The position numbers and the translations under genes were made by a program. Under the pieces are notes generated by a model that had not been told where the DNA came from, made no database searches, and saw only the letters and a list, made by a program, of their open reading frames with translations. Source: CAVQCJ01 sp963849365 (GTDB taxonomy: Bacteria > Actinomycetota > Actinomycetes > Prado026). Taken from it: DNA of 64,000 bases. Below, piece by piece: positions 16,512 through 25,208 of the stretch; position 1 is the first letter of the stretch; every line of letters begins with the position of its first letter. The stretch is from positions 620,001 to 684,000 of the forward strand of contig CAWKHA010000004.1 of NCBI GenBank assembly GCA_963849365.1, in the 5' to 3' direction.

Positions 16512-18800
16512 TCACTGGGCAGCCAGCACGATCGACCACATGACGGCCATGTTGCTGGCCACGCTGGACGTCGCTGACAGCCCTCCGACCGTGCCGAGGC
16601 CGACCGGGCCAGCGCTGTCCCCCGACAGCGAGCTGATCCGGCCGCCGCCGGTGCCGACCGACTGGTAGCGGCGGGTCACACCCGCGGGCGCGGTCCAGCC
16701 GGTCGCCGTCCCGGTCTTGTCCGCCCAGTACGACACCAGCCACCCGCCCGGCGCCGTCACGGACACCGTCGGCGTCCGGTGGCTCGCGGAAGTGCCCGGC
16801 TCGGTTGCGACGGCGAACGCCTGGATCGCCGGCCCTGCCACACCCGAGTACGCGAGCAGCTGGACGTCCGTCTTCGTGGTCAGCGACGCGGTGACCGTGA
16901 CGCCCGAGCCGGCGTCGGCGGACCCCGCCACCCGCCACCAGACCGCCGACTGCATGCTCGCGTCCGTGGCTCGGCTCAGCTGCGTCCAGCCGGCCGGGAC
17001 ACCCACTGTCGAGTCGATCCGGTTGGCGGACACGAGCAGCAGCAGCACGTCACCGGCCCGCACGGCCGCCGGCACCGTCACGGTGGCCGTCCTGGCGTTG
17101 ACCGTCCGGGTGGCACCCGCGCGGTAGGCAACGGCCGAGGGTGTACCGACCACCACCGTCCTGGCCGCCGTCCCTGTCGCGTACTCGTTGTCGGTCACGG
17201 TGAGGGTCACCTGGTAGCTGCCCGCGCTCGGGTACGTGTGAGTGGGCGCCATTCCGGTCGTGGTCTGGCCATCACCGAACTGCCACCGGTATCCCACGAT
17301 CGTCCCGTCGCTGTCGTACGAGCCCGCCGCTGAGAAGGTGCCCGTCAGCCCGGTGAAGACCGGAGTCGCCATCACCGCGACGGGCGGCGAGTTCACCGGT
17401 GTGTCCGACACCACGCACTGCTGCCCGACACAGCTGCGCAGAGCAGCCAGGCGCGCGCTCCACACCGCCTCGTCCGGGTCGTTGGCCGCGCTCGCGTCAC
17501 CCAGCAGGTTGAGCAGCTGGTCAGGATCGTTGCTCAGGTCGTAGTACTCACGACCTGTCACCGCCCCGGTGGTGGGGTCGTACCACTGCGTGTACTGCGC
17601 TGTGGGTGTGACCACCGATGACCACGGAGGCAGCGGTGCGTCGAGGCTCCGCCCGTACTCGACGAGGAGCTGCGAGCGACGGACGCCCGACAGGATCGAC
17701 GTCCCGTCCAGCGGGGCCTTCAGGGTCGGCGTCACGCCGGCGGCGTCGAGCAGCGTCGGCAGCATGTCCACACCACTCACGAGGCGCCCGTCCGAGGTGC
17801 CGGCTGTGATGTGCCCCGGCCACCGCATGATCAGCGGTGTGGTCTCGCTGTCGGTGTACGCAAACCGCTTGTCGAGGATGCGGTGCTCACCCCACAAGTA
17901 CCCGTTGTCGGAGGTGAAGATCGCCAGCGTGTTCTGGTCCTCACCCAGGCGGGTGATCTCGTCGGTGACCTTGGCCACCATGTCGTCCACCGACATGAGC
18001 GTCCGCAGCTGGTCCGTGCGCCGTTGCTGCGCGGTGGTCACGTTCACCAGCGGGCGCCAGCTCACGTTGGACGGCTTGTCGGACACGTCCGCCTCGTTGA
18101 AGCTCGGCGGCGGCGTCCAGGCCGGCACGGCCGCGTTGGCGTACTTGGCCTCCGGAGTGAACGGGTCGTGCGGTGCCTGCGGTGCCACGTAGATGAGCCA
18201 TGGCTTCGCGTCGTTCTGCTCGAAGGTGTTCAGGTCCTGCACGACCTCGTCGCCCAGGACGGTGGAGTAGTAGCCGGGGATCTTCCGGACCGTGCCGTCG
18301 TCGTTGTACGACACGTCGCTGTACCCGCCGGTGGTGAACAGCCAGTGGTCCCACTGCTGAGGGCTCCGTGCCAGCGGGACCGTGTTCATGAACTTGCCGG
18401 CCATCGCCGTCGAGTACCCGGCCGCGTGCAGGTACGCCTCGAACGTCGCCGACTGGTCCATCGCCGCGATCTCCGCGTCGAGGCCGTTGCCGGTGATGCC
18501 GTTGTTGTGCCCGTACCGACCGGTGAAGAGGCTGCCGCGCGACGGGGAGCACAGCGGGGTGCTCGGGTAGTTGTGCGTGTACGTCTGGCCCTGCTGCTGG
18601 AACCAGCTGCGCACGTGTGGCATCACGTCGAGCGTGCCCCCGGACGGCCGCATGTCGTCCAGGTTGATGAGCAGGATGTTGGGCTGGGCGTTGGCTGCCG
18701 CCTCGGCCGGAGGGGCGAGGGAGCCGGAGTTGGCACCCAGCGCAACCACGGCCCCGGTCGACGCGGCCAGCAACGCTGCCATCCAGGGGGAGCGCTTCAT
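16512..18800 (-). CDS. Secreted sulfatase with PKD and C-terminal beta domain
   Basis: 762 residues from the ATG at 18800. A Sec signal (KRSPWMAALLAASTGAVVALGA) precedes the alkaline-phosphatase-like sulfatase domain (~40-480). It has metal ligands Asp48/Asp49 in NILLINLDDMRPS. The Cys-x-Pro-x-Arg motif LCSPSRGSLFTGR places Cys84 as the residue converted to formylglycine. FTSDNGYLWGEHR supplies later metal ligands. Residues ~490-570 form a PKD domain (YRWQFGDGQTTTG...HTYPSAGSYQVTLTVTD). The last ~190 residues are a second beta domain rich in Thr/Val. It probably desulfates an extracellular polysaccharide or glycan. No maturase gene is nearby. Confidence 0.92.
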   Translation of the reverse strand: MKRSPWMAALLAASTGAVVALGANSGSLAPPAEAAANAQPNILLINLDDMRPSGGTLDVMPHVRSWFQQQGQTYTHNYPSTPLCSPSRGSLFTGRYGHNNGITGNGLDAEIAAMDQSATFEAYLHAAGYSTAMAGKFMNTVPLARSPQQWDHWLFTTGGYSDVSYNDDGTVRKIPGYYSTVLGDEVVQDLNTFEQNDAKPWLIYVAPQAPHDPFTPEAKYANAAVPAWTPPPSFNEADVSDKPSNVSWRPLVNVTTAQQRRTDQLRTLMSVDDMVAKVTDEITRLGEDQNTLAIFTSDNGYLWGEHRILDKRFAYTDSETTPLIMRWPGHITAGTSDGRLVSGVDMLPTLLDAAGVTPTLKAPLDGTSILSGVRRSQLLVEYGRSLDAPLPPWSSVVTPTAQYTQWYDPTTGAVTGREYYDLSNDPDQLLNLLGDASAANDPDEAVWSARLAALRSCVGQQCVVSDTPVNSPPVAVMATPVFTGLTGTFSAAGSYDSDGTIVGYRWQFGDGQTTTGMAPTHTYPSAGSYQVTLTVTDNEYATGTAARTVVVGTPSAVAYRAGATRTVNARTATVTVPAAVRAGDVLLLLVSANRIDSTVGVPAGWTQLSRATDASMQSAVWWRVAGSADAGSGVTVTASLTTKTDVQLLAYSGVAGPAIQAFAVATEPGTSASHRTPTVSVTAPGGWLVSYWADKTGTATGWTAPAGVTRRYQSVGTGGGRISSLSGDSAGPVGLGTVGGLSATSSVASNMAVMWSIVLAAQ

Positions 18801-18949
18801 TGCAGACACCTCGGACCAATTCCGCACCTCGCGGGCGGCGGCCGGGCCCCTGCACCTGCCTGTCGCAGCGTCGGCGGAGAAGCACCGCCCCCGCGCTCAC
18901 CAGCAGTCAACGCCGCACGGTGCGCCCGCCGGTAGGGACGAATGGCCTT

Positions 18950-19306
18950 GCGGTTCGGGGCGGCGGCGGTGAAGTCACGGCCGAGCAGGTCACCGGCGCG
19001 CTTGCCGTCGTTGCCCGGGATCGTGGTCCGGTTGCCTTCGAGCGGCGGATCCCTCGCTCGCAGGCCAAGGGATCTCATCGCCCGGTCCACGCTGCCTGGC
19101 GACGCGGTGGGCAGCTCACAGCGCACCGCGGCGGTGATCTTCCGCCGCCCATACAGCCCCTCCGGAGCCAGCCGGCGGCACCCGTTGTGGTCGACGGTCC
19201 AGGCCAGCTCGCGGACCTTGTCGAGCACGACAGCGTCGGTGATGGTGCGATCGGCGACCGCCCGGCCCGGCTGTGCCCGATGGATCCCCCGAGCCCGCTC
19301 GCGCAC
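18950..19306 (-). pseudogene. IS3-family transposase OrfB fragment
   Basis: About 118 residues read TITDAVVLDKVRELAWTVD, then LYGRRKITAAVRCELP, SVDRAMRSLGLR, RTTIPGNDGKRAGDLL and GRDFTAAAPNR. This is the HTH_21 segment and the start of the integrase core of IS3-group OrfB proteins, up to the point where the first catalytic Asp strand should follow. It then stops matching and runs into unrelated sequence. The DDE domain and OrfA are absent. Its 5' side overlaps, in antisense, the damaged 5' end of the channel gene. Confidence 0.72.
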
Positions 19307-19310
19307 CGGG

Positions 19311-19937
19311 TGGCTCGCGGCACAATGGCACCGCTTCAAGGGCCGACAGGAAGGTCCAGCCCTGACCCAGGGCCAGCCGCTGACAACCCGGCAGCGACGC
19401 CGGAACGCCGCCGTCATCATCCTTCGCGTCCTCGCCACAGCGACGGTTGTGGTCGCGCTGTACTACATCCTCCCGCTGGACCGCCTTGACGGAAGCCCAG
19501 CGGTCCTGTCGTTCGCGGTCGGGTTCGTCCTACTCGTCGGCGTGGGGGCCTGGCAGATCCGCACTGTCCTAGATGCCGAGCATCCATCGATCCGCGCCAT
19601 CGAGTCGCTGTCCGGGTACGTTCCGTTGCTCCTGGTCCTGTTCGCGGCCGACTACTACCTGATGGCCAGGGCCGACCCTGCCAGCTTCAACGTCCACATC
19701 CTGACCCGGACGGACTCCCTGTACTTCACCTTGACCATCTTCAGCACCGTCGGCTTCGGAGACACCAACGCGACCAGCCAAGGCGCCCGAGTCGTGGTCA
19801 TGGTCCAGATCGTCCTCAACCTCACCGTGCTCGGCCTAGGCGTCCGGCTGCTGACGCAGGCCGTTCACATCGGTGAAGCCCGACGACAGAACGAGCAGCC
19901 TCCGCACCCAACGACGACACCCCGGCCAACCGCCTAA
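19311..19937 (+). CDS. Potassium-channel-like protein, 5' end altered
   Basis: The recognisable ~205 residues begin near WHRFKGRQEG. TM1 is AVIILRVLATATVVVALYYIL, TM2 LSFAVGFVLLVGVGAWQI and TM3 YVPLLLVLFAADYYL. A pore helix leads to selectivity filter TVGFGD (DSLYFTLTIFSTVGFGD), and TM4 is VVVMVQIVLNLTVLGLGV. The filter is intact. There is no ATG, GTG or TTG near the expected N-terminus; the first in-frame ATG is at 18942, inside sequence antisense to the IS3 fragment. Either the gene lost its start during the IS3 event, or a fusion of ~330 residues is made. The given start is where family-like sequence begins. Confidence 0.7.
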   Translation, partial: WLAAQWHRFKGRQEGPALTQGQPLTTRQRRRNAAVIILRVLATATVVVALYYILPLDRLDGSPAVLSFAVGFVLLVGVGAWQIRTVLDAEHPSIRAIESLSGYVPLLLVLFAADYYLMARADPASFNVHILTRTDSLYFTLTIFSTVGFGDTNATSQGARVVVMVQIVLNLTVLGLGVRLLTQAVHIGEARRQNEQPPHPTTTPRPTA

Positions 19938-20067
19938 GGAACGCGAAAGCGCCGCCTCGAGCCGATCTGTTCGCCTTATCGGTCAGTCACGACTCGCACA
20001 ACTACGGTCGCGTCTTCGTCCGCTTCCGCTGGCAGTGAGCACCTTCGAGGACGCCGTCTGAGCTGTC

Positions 20068-20745
20068 CTACGACGTACGGGAGAGAGTCCGCTCGAGACC
20101 GTCGAGGAGCAGGTCGAGCCCGAGCTCGAAGTGCTCGACCCGACCTGTCTTGCTGATCTCGGTGACCACCTCGACCACGTACGGGAACTGTGCCGGGTCG
20201 AAGAGCTCGAGTGCGTCCGCTGACACCTGCGCGTTGTCCACGGCGTCGAACGGCAGCTGGAGCTCCTGCAGCGTGAAGCCGTAGATGTGGCTGTCCAGGG
20301 TGTGCCACGCGTCGAGCGCGCCGTGGATCGAGAACCCACCTTCGCGCAGCCGGCCGAGGGTCGCATCGAGGTAGCGGGTCATACCGGGGCCGATGTTGAA
20401 CCTGGACATGATCAGCATTGCGGCCCAGGGATGGGCCAGCAGGACCTCGTGCGCGGAGATCGCGCGATCACGCATGGCCGACCGCCAGTCGGTCCCGCTC
20501 GGGGGGACGGCGATCTCACTCACGACGAGGTCGGTGATGCCGTCGAGGACGTCGTCCTTGTTCGCCACGTGGTGGTAGAGCGACATGGCCTCGACGCCGA
20601 GCTCCTGGGCCAGCCTGCGCATCGTCAGCGATGCGAGGCCCTCGGCGTCCGCGATGGCGACAGCAGCCGTCAACGCCCGCTGGCGACTGAGCGGCTCACG
20701 CGCCTTGCGGGGCTTGCCGGTCTTCGTCGTGGCCTGGCGCACCAT
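20068..20745 (-). CDS. TetR-family transcriptional repressor
   Basis: 225 residues from the ATG at 20745. The N-terminal helix-turn-helix reads RALTAAVAIADAEGLASLTMRRLAQELGVEAMSLYHHVANKDDVL, and the rest is a TetR_C-type ligand domain (SAMRDRAISAHEVLLAHPWAA, later FELGLDLLLDGLERTLSR). It diverges from a medium-chain dehydrogenase gene across 137 bases that hold a consensus-like promoter and two palindromes (20794-20808 and 20827-20841). The simplest model is repression of both genes, relieved by a ligand related to the dehydrogenase substrate. Confidence 0.92.
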   Translation of the reverse strand: MVRQATTKTGKPRKAREPLSRQRALTAAVAIADAEGLASLTMRRLAQELGVEAMSLYHHVANKDDVLDGITDLVVSEIAVPPSGTDWRSAMRDRAISAHEVLLAHPWAAMLIMSRFNIGPGMTRYLDATLGRLREGGFSIHGALDAWHTLDSHIYGFTLQELQLPFDAVDNAQVSADALELFDPAQFPYVVEVVTEISKTGRVEHFELGLDLLLDGLERTLSRTS

Positions 20746-20786
20746 GTCGCTCGCTCGCCTTCCGGTTACCTGGACGGGGTCCAACG

Positions 20787-20815
20787 TTGACAACCTTACA
20801 ACGTATGGCTATCTT
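20787..20815 (+). promoter_or_regulatory. Promoter of the dehydrogenase gene
   Basis: TTGACA at 20787-20792 and TATCTT at 20810-20815 are separated by 17 bases, a near-ideal vegetative promoter for the gene starting at 20883. The first palindrome (20794-20808) fills the spacer, so a bound repressor would block polymerase. Confidence 0.75.
20794..20808. promoter_or_regulatory. TetR operator 1 (imperfect palindrome)
   Basis: CCTTAC-AAC-GTATGG, one mismatch from a perfect palindrome, sits between the -35 and -10 of the dehydrogenase promoter. It is a copy of the perfect palindrome 33 bases downstream. Confidence 0.7.
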
Positions 20816-20826
20816 GATGGACGACA

Positions 20827-20841
20827 CCTTACACCGTAAGG
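20827..20841. promoter_or_regulatory. TetR operator 2 (perfect palindrome)
   Basis: CCTTAC-ACC-GTAAGG has perfect 6-bp arms. It lies just after the predicted transcription start. The 33-base centre spacing from operator 1 is about three helical turns, so two repressor dimers could bind the same face. Confidence 0.75.
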
Positions 20842-20882
20842 CTCACGAGTCCGACCGGGCTCACCGACGCGAAGGACTCGAC

Positions 20883-21917
20883 ATGACGACCTCAGCACCT
20901 CGCAGCAACGAGCACGAGGCAGCACCCGAGACGACGCAGGCCCGGACAATGCGTGCGATCACGCAGACCACGTACGGCACTGCCGACACCTGGGGCATTG
21001 ACGAGATCGGCCTCCCGGTGATCGGATCCGGCGAGGTGCTGGTCAAGGTGCACTCGGCGGGTCTCGACCGAGGCACGTGGCACCTCATGGCCGGCAAGCC
21101 CTACGTGATGAGGCTCGGCCTGGGCTTCCACGGGCCGAAGACCGCCGTTCCCGGCATCGACCTCTCCGGCACCGTCGTGGCGATCGGCACGGACGTCACA
21201 CGCTTCCAGGTCGGCGATCAGGTGTTCGGCATCGGCAAGGGCGCCTACGCGGAGTACGCGGCCGCCCGCGAGGACAAGCTCGCCCTGAAGCCCGCGAACC
21301 TCCCGTTCGACCAGGCCGCAGCCCTGGCGGTCTCGGGGTCGACCGCCCTGCGCGCCGTCACCGACGTCGGCCGGGTCGAAGCCGGCCAGAAGGTGCTCGT
21401 CATCGGCGCCTCCGGCGGAGTCGGCAGCTACGCGGTGCAGATCGCCATGACCCTGGGGGCCGAGGTCACCGCCGTGTGCAGCGCGGCCAAGGCCGACCTC
21501 GTCCGCTCCCTCGGCGCCGTCCACGTACTCGACTACGCCCGGGACGACTTCGCGGACGGGCGCACGAAGTACGACGTGATCCTCGACATCGCCGGCAACT
21601 CCTCGATCTCGCGACTGCGCCGCGCGCTCGCCCCGCGTGGCACGCTCGTCATCGTCGGCGGCGAGGACGGTGGGAGCCTCACCGGCGGGATGGGCCGGCA
21701 GTTCCGGGCACTGGCCGTCTCGCCATTCATCCGCCAGCGCATGGCACTCGTCGTGCCCAAGGAGCACTACTCCGTGATCGAGCGCCTCGCGGCCCTGGTC
21801 CAGGACGGCACGCTCACTCCCTCCGTCGAGCGGACCTACCCGCTCAGCGAGGCACCGACGGCCATGAGACATCTCGTCGCAGGACAGGTGCGAGGCAAGC
21901 TCGTTATCACGATCTGA
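20883..21917 (+). CDS. Medium-chain alcohol dehydrogenase / quinone-reductase-like oxidoreductase
   Basis: 344 residues from the ATG at 20883 (MTTSAPRSNEHEAAPETTQA), with GAAGGA upstream. The catalytic N-domain has MRAITQTTYGTADTWGIDEIG and GVDLSG-type strands (VPGIDLSGTVVAIGTDVTRF). The structural-zinc cysteines of classical alcohol dehydrogenases are absent, so it belongs to the zinc-free QOR-like branch. The Rossmann motif is LVIGASGGVGSYAVQIA, typical for NADPH. It probably reduces an activated double bond or quinone. Control is by the divergent TetR protein through two palindromes. Confidence 0.92.
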   Translation: MTTSAPRSNEHEAAPETTQARTMRAITQTTYGTADTWGIDEIGLPVIGSGEVLVKVHSAGLDRGTWHLMAGKPYVMRLGLGFHGPKTAVPGIDLSGTVVAIGTDVTRFQVGDQVFGIGKGAYAEYAAAREDKLALKPANLPFDQAAALAVSGSTALRAVTDVGRVEAGQKVLVIGASGGVGSYAVQIAMTLGAEVTAVCSAAKADLVRSLGAVHVLDYARDDFADGRTKYDVILDIAGNSSISRLRRALAPRGTLVIVGGEDGGSLTGGMGRQFRALAVSPFIRQRMALVVPKEHYSVIERLAALVQDGTLTPSVERTYPLSEAPTAMRHLVAGQVRGKLVITI

Positions 21918-21973
21918 CGAGGGCCCGTCGTGGCGGACGCACTCAGCGGAACCCCCCGAAGTCGTGACCACCA

Positions 21974-22056
21974 ATCAACCGAAGTAGGCGTCACCCATCA
22001 GCCGAAACACTGTCAAGCCTCACCCGAAGGCGAAACGACAAGCATCAGCCGAAGTA
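21974..22056 (+). repeat. Four degenerate ~23-base tandem repeats
   Basis: The core ATCA(A/G)CCGAAGTA recurs at about 21974, 21997, 22019 (variant CTCACCCGAAGGC) and 22044, spaced 23, 22 and 25 bases. The repeats fill the gap between the dehydrogenase gene and tRNA-Lys. No function is apparent. Confidence 0.45.
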
Positions 22057-22072
22057 ACACACACAACGTGGG

Positions 22073-22145
22073 TGGGCCGCCTGGGGATCGAACCCAGAAC
22101 CCGCGGATTAAAAGTCCGCTGCTCTGCCAGTTGAGCTAACGGCCC
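22073..22145 (-). tRNA. tRNA-Lys (anticodon TTT)
   Basis: 73 bases on the minus strand. Acceptor GGGCCGT pairs with the 3' GCGGCCC plus discriminator A. The D arm has GCTCAACTGGCAGAGC, the anticodon arm GCGGACTTTTAATCCGC gives anticodon TTT, and the T arm is CTGGGTTCGATCCCCAG. All four arms pair. The genome-encoded sequence continues with CC but not a full CCA. Confidence 0.97.
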
Positions 22146-22376
22146 GGGATACAGCTAACACTCCGTCAAAGCCTCCCATGAAGGCTCCCAGGAGCCCCAC
22201 AGTGTGACCGACAACGACTCATGCACTTGACGGTCTCTGGTCGGGTGCCTGACGTCGCGGCTGCCGTCCAGGCTGCCGAGATCCTCACCGGCCGGCAGGG
22301 GAGTCCGCCGCGAGTCCGCGGCTGGGCACTGACCGCCGGGTCCGCCGTATGCGCCTTCAGCCGCCGGCCGGTCGTT
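22146..22376. other. Intergenic region upstream of the DUF2252 unit
   Basis: With the promoter module that follows, this makes a ~390-base gap before the DUF2252 pseudogene. I see no coding sequence. The stretch after tRNA-Lys contains a few short complementary blocks, but none forms a clear terminator. Confidence 0.4.
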
Positions 22377-22432
22377 TCACCCGGGTGAGCCACGGTCGGG
22401 GTGATCCGACCACCTGGCCCTTGTCGAAGGAT
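22377..22432 (+). promoter_or_regulatory. Regulon promoter module P1 (upstream of DUF2252/DUF1269/GAP genes)
   Basis: The perfect palindrome TCACCCGGGTGA at 22377-22388 is followed after exactly 10 bases by a third half-site GGGTGA(T), and 21 bases further by AAGGAT, a plausible -10 element. The same arrangement recurs in three other places in this cluster (P2-P4). It lies about 105 bases before the first start codon. Confidence 0.7.
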
Positions 22433-22518
22433 CGGGTCGGCGGGTCGGGCCAACCGCGCCGGCCTGTTCGAGCTCCGGCCCCCGGTCTTGCTCAAGACGA
22501 CCCGATCGGGCGAGGCAC

Positions 22519-23983
22519 ATGAGAGAAGGACGCGCCATGAGCACTGTCGTCGAGCGGGACCAGGCACCCGACCTCGTCCTGACGCATCGCAGCAGGGACG
22601 AGCGCGTCGCCGCCGGCAAGGCCGCCCGCGCAGACGTGCCGCTCGAGGCCCATGCGCACTTCACCCCGGCGTCCGGACGCGACCCGGTCGCGCTCCTTCT
22701 CGAGCAGGGCATCTCCCGCGTGGCCGAGCTGGTGCCGGTCCGGCACGGGCGGATGCTGGTCTCGCCGTTCACGTTCTACCGCGGGGCTGCGCTGCCGATG
22801 GCCGCGGACCTGGCCGACGACTCCCACGTCCGGGCTGTCGGGTGCAGCTGTGCGGGGACGCGCACCTGTCCAATTTCGGGGCGTTCGCCTCGCCGGAGCG
22901 CAGGCTGGTCTTCGACGTCAACGACTTCGACGAGACTCTGCCCGGCCCGTTCGAGTGGGACGTCAAGCGGCTGGCCGCCAGCCTGGCGGTGGCGGGCCGG
23001 GACAACGGCTTACAGCCGCCAAGGACACGCCGCAAGATCGTCCTCGCGGCGGTCGACGGCTACCGGACGGCGATGCGCGAGTTCGCGAAGCAGTCCATTG
23101 CTGGACGTCTGGTACGCGCACCTGGATATCGAGGACGCCATCGTCACGTTCAGGTCGCAGGTCAAGGCGAAACGGTTCAAGGCCGCCGAGGAGATGCTGG
23201 CCAAGGCCCACACCCAGGACAGCACTCCAGGCGCTGGCCAAGCTCACCACCGTGGTCGACGGGCGGCGACGGATCATCAGCGCACCCGCCGATGATCGTC
23301 CCGATCGAAGAGGTCTTCACCGAGCAGCAGGCCGACGCGATCAATGCCGAGCAGCTGGAGTCGCTGCTGGGCAAGTACCGGCGCACCCTGCAGTCCGACC
23401 GGCGGCACCTGCTCGAGCAGTTCAGCGCTGGTCCAGGTCGCCCGCAAGGTCGTCGGGCGTCGGCAGCGTCGGCACCCGCGCCTGGATCCTGCTGATGGAC
23501 GCCGGCGACGGGATCGAACCGCTGTTCCTGCAGGCCAAGGAGGCCCAGCCATCGGTCCTGGCGGGCTACTGCGGGCGCAGCCAGTACACCAACCAGGGCG
23601 AGCGGGTCGTCGCCGGGCAGCACCTGATGCAGGCCAGAAGCGACATCTTCCTCGGCTGGACCCGCGCACGACCGGACCCGACGGGGTGGATCGCGACTTC
23701 TACGTGCGCCAGCTGCGGGACTGGAAGTTCTCCGTCCCGATCGAGCAGATGCTCCCGACCGGTATGAGCGCTGTACGCCCGGCTGTGCGGCTGGACCCTC
23801 GCCCGGGCGCACGCCCGCTCCGGGGACCGCGTCGCCCTGGCCGCCTACCTCGGCGGCTCCGACAAGTTCGACCAGGCGATCGCCGACTTCGCCGAAACCT
23901 ACGCCGACCAGAACGAACGCGACTACGCCGCTCTCGCAGCGGCGGTCGCCTCCGGTCGGGCCGAGGCGCAGTCCGGCGTGTAG
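22519..23983 (+). pseudogene. DUF2252 protein gene with about eight frameshifts
   Basis: Across 1.46 kb the DUF2252 protein can be read only by switching frame about eight times. The pieces in order include MSTVVERDQAPDLVLTHRSR..SPFTFYRGAALPMA; then VQLCGDAHLSNFGAFASPER and VNDFDETLPGPFEWDVKR; LLDVWYAHLDIEDAI; PMIVPIEEVFTEQQADAIN; WILLMDAGDGIEPLFLQAKE; DRDFYVRQLRDWKFSVPIE; and LCGWTLARAHARSGD to the stop at 23981. The family's kinase-like core motifs (CGDAHLSNFG, FDVNDFDE) are intact, so decay looks recent. Sequencing error is an alternative, although adjacent genes are clean. Confidence 0.85.
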
Positions 23984-24022
23984 CCGGCCGCGATCACCCA
24001 CCCCAACCGAAAGGAAGATGGC

Positions 24023-24499
24023 ATGTCGCACAAGACGATCACCCTCGCGCTCTTCGACACCGAGGCTGCTGCGGACGCCGCAGCCGCATCCCTCGGCGCC
24101 TCGAAGCTCGCGCAGCACGACGCGATCGGCGTTCTCGCCCTCGACACCGATGGCAAGCTCAAGGTGGACAAGGTCGGGGCCCGCAGCACGGGCAAGGGCG
24201 CCGGCATCGGCGCGGTCCTGTGGCTGCTCGGCCCCGTCGGGATCGGCGCGGGCGTGGTCGGCGGTGGCCTGCTCGGAGCTCTGCACCACAAGGGCCTCGG
24301 TCTGGACGACAGCGACCAGGCACGCATCACCAAGGAGCTCGAGGGCGGTCACGCCGCGGTCGGGGTCCTGACGTCGGCGAGCGAGGCAGCCGCCGTGTCT
24401 GCGCACCTGGCCTCCCTCGGCGGCTCCCCGGAGCTGCACGATGCGCCGGACGAGGCCCTCGAGCATGCTGCCTCGCAGGACCCTCCCGCCAAGCCCTGA
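24023..24499 (+). CDS. DUF1269 membrane-associated protein
   Basis: 158 residues, with AAGGAAG upstream of the ATG. It opens TITLALFDTEAAADAAAASL, the ferredoxin-like first strand and helix of DUF1269. The central glycine-rich hydrophobic hairpin is KGAGIGAVLWLLGPVGIGAGVVGGGLLGALHH. It then has a second alpha/beta unit (ITKELEGGHAAVGVLTSASEAA) and an acidic tail. Related proteins are stress-linked and poorly characterised. It is third in the likely transcript from module P1, right after the broken DUF2252 gene. Confidence 0.87.
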   Translation: MSHKTITLALFDTEAAADAAAASLGASKLAQHDAIGVLALDTDGKLKVDKVGARSTGKGAGIGAVLWLLGPVGIGAGVVGGGLLGALHHKGLGLDDSDQARITKELEGGHAAVGVLTSASEAAAVSAHLASLGGSPELHDAPDEALEHAASQDPPAKP

Positions 24500-24530
24500 T
24501 CCCCACCAGCGCTAGCCGGAAGGGCCGCCC

Positions 24531-25187
24531 GTGACCGGCGCGTCTGCGCTCACCTTGGTCCTGCTCGCACTGGCGTTGGCGGCCCAGCCGTGGTCGGTCC
24601 TGGCTGCCGTTCTCCTGGTGGCCAGCGACCGCGGCGTGGCCAAGGAAGTCGCGTATGTCATCGGATGGGTGCTTGCGCTGACCGCGGTGGCGGTCGTGAC
24701 GGTGGTGCTGTACCCGGCGCAGCCGAAGCCGACGTCGAGTTCCGCGGTGCTGAGCGGGATCGAGGTGGCCGCCGGGATCGTCCTTGTCCTGTGGGTGCTT
24801 GTCCGGTGGCGAGGCCCGGCGAAGCCGAGCGGTCCCGACCAGCCCAAGTGGATGGCTCGCATCGACACGATGCCGCCGGTGCTGGCCGGTGCCCTCGGCG
24901 CGTTCTTGCCCAACTACGTCCTCGTCGTCGCGGCTGTGACGAACGTGCTCGAGCTGGGTCTGAGCAGGGCCGCTGCATCGGCGGTCGTGGTCACGTGGGT
25001 CGTGGTCGCATCCCTCGGTGTCGCGGCTCCCCTGTTCGTCCTCCTGGTGCGTCGGGACGACGCTGCCGGCATCTACCGGAGCTGGCGCGTCTGGCTGCTC
25101 AGCAACGGGCAGGCGATAGTGCTGGTCGTGCTCGGCGTGGTGGGCGTCGTACTCACGATCAAGGGCGTCGTCGGCCTGGCCACCTGA
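24531..25187 (+). CDS. GAP-family (Sap-like) six-helix transporter protein
   Basis: 218 residues from the GTG at 24531, 31 bases after the DUF1269 gene. About six membrane helices are seen: ALTLVLLALALAAQPWSVLAA, VAYVIGWVLALTAVAVVTVV, GIEVAAGIVLVLWVLVRW, a central pair near PVLAGALGAFLPNYVLVVAA, AVVVTWVVVASLGVAAPLFVLL, and a C-terminal helix. The QPW near residue 20 and the FLPNY motif in the second half fit the GAP/SfLAP family, whose mycobacterial member Sap affects export of sulfolipid-type lipids. The substrate here is unknown. Confidence 0.83.
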   Translation: MTGASALTLVLLALALAAQPWSVLAAVLLVASDRGVAKEVAYVIGWVLALTAVAVVTVVLYPAQPKPTSSSAVLSGIEVAAGIVLVLWVLVRWRGPAKPSGPDQPKWMARIDTMPPVLAGALGAFLPNYVLVVAAVTNVLELGLSRAAASAVVVTWVVVASLGVAAPLFVLLVRRDDAAGIYRSWRVWLLSNGQAIVLVVLGVVGVVLTIKGVVGLAT

Positions 25188-25208
25188 CGGTTCGGGGCGC
25201 GGGGCCGC

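Noticed and set aside
21974..22056. CRISPR-like array
   Set aside because: Repeats are only ~10-13 bases, degenerate, with no distinct spacers and no cas genes in the window.
22146..22376. Phage attachment site at tRNA-Lys
   Set aside because: No duplicated tRNA 3' end and no integrase next to it.
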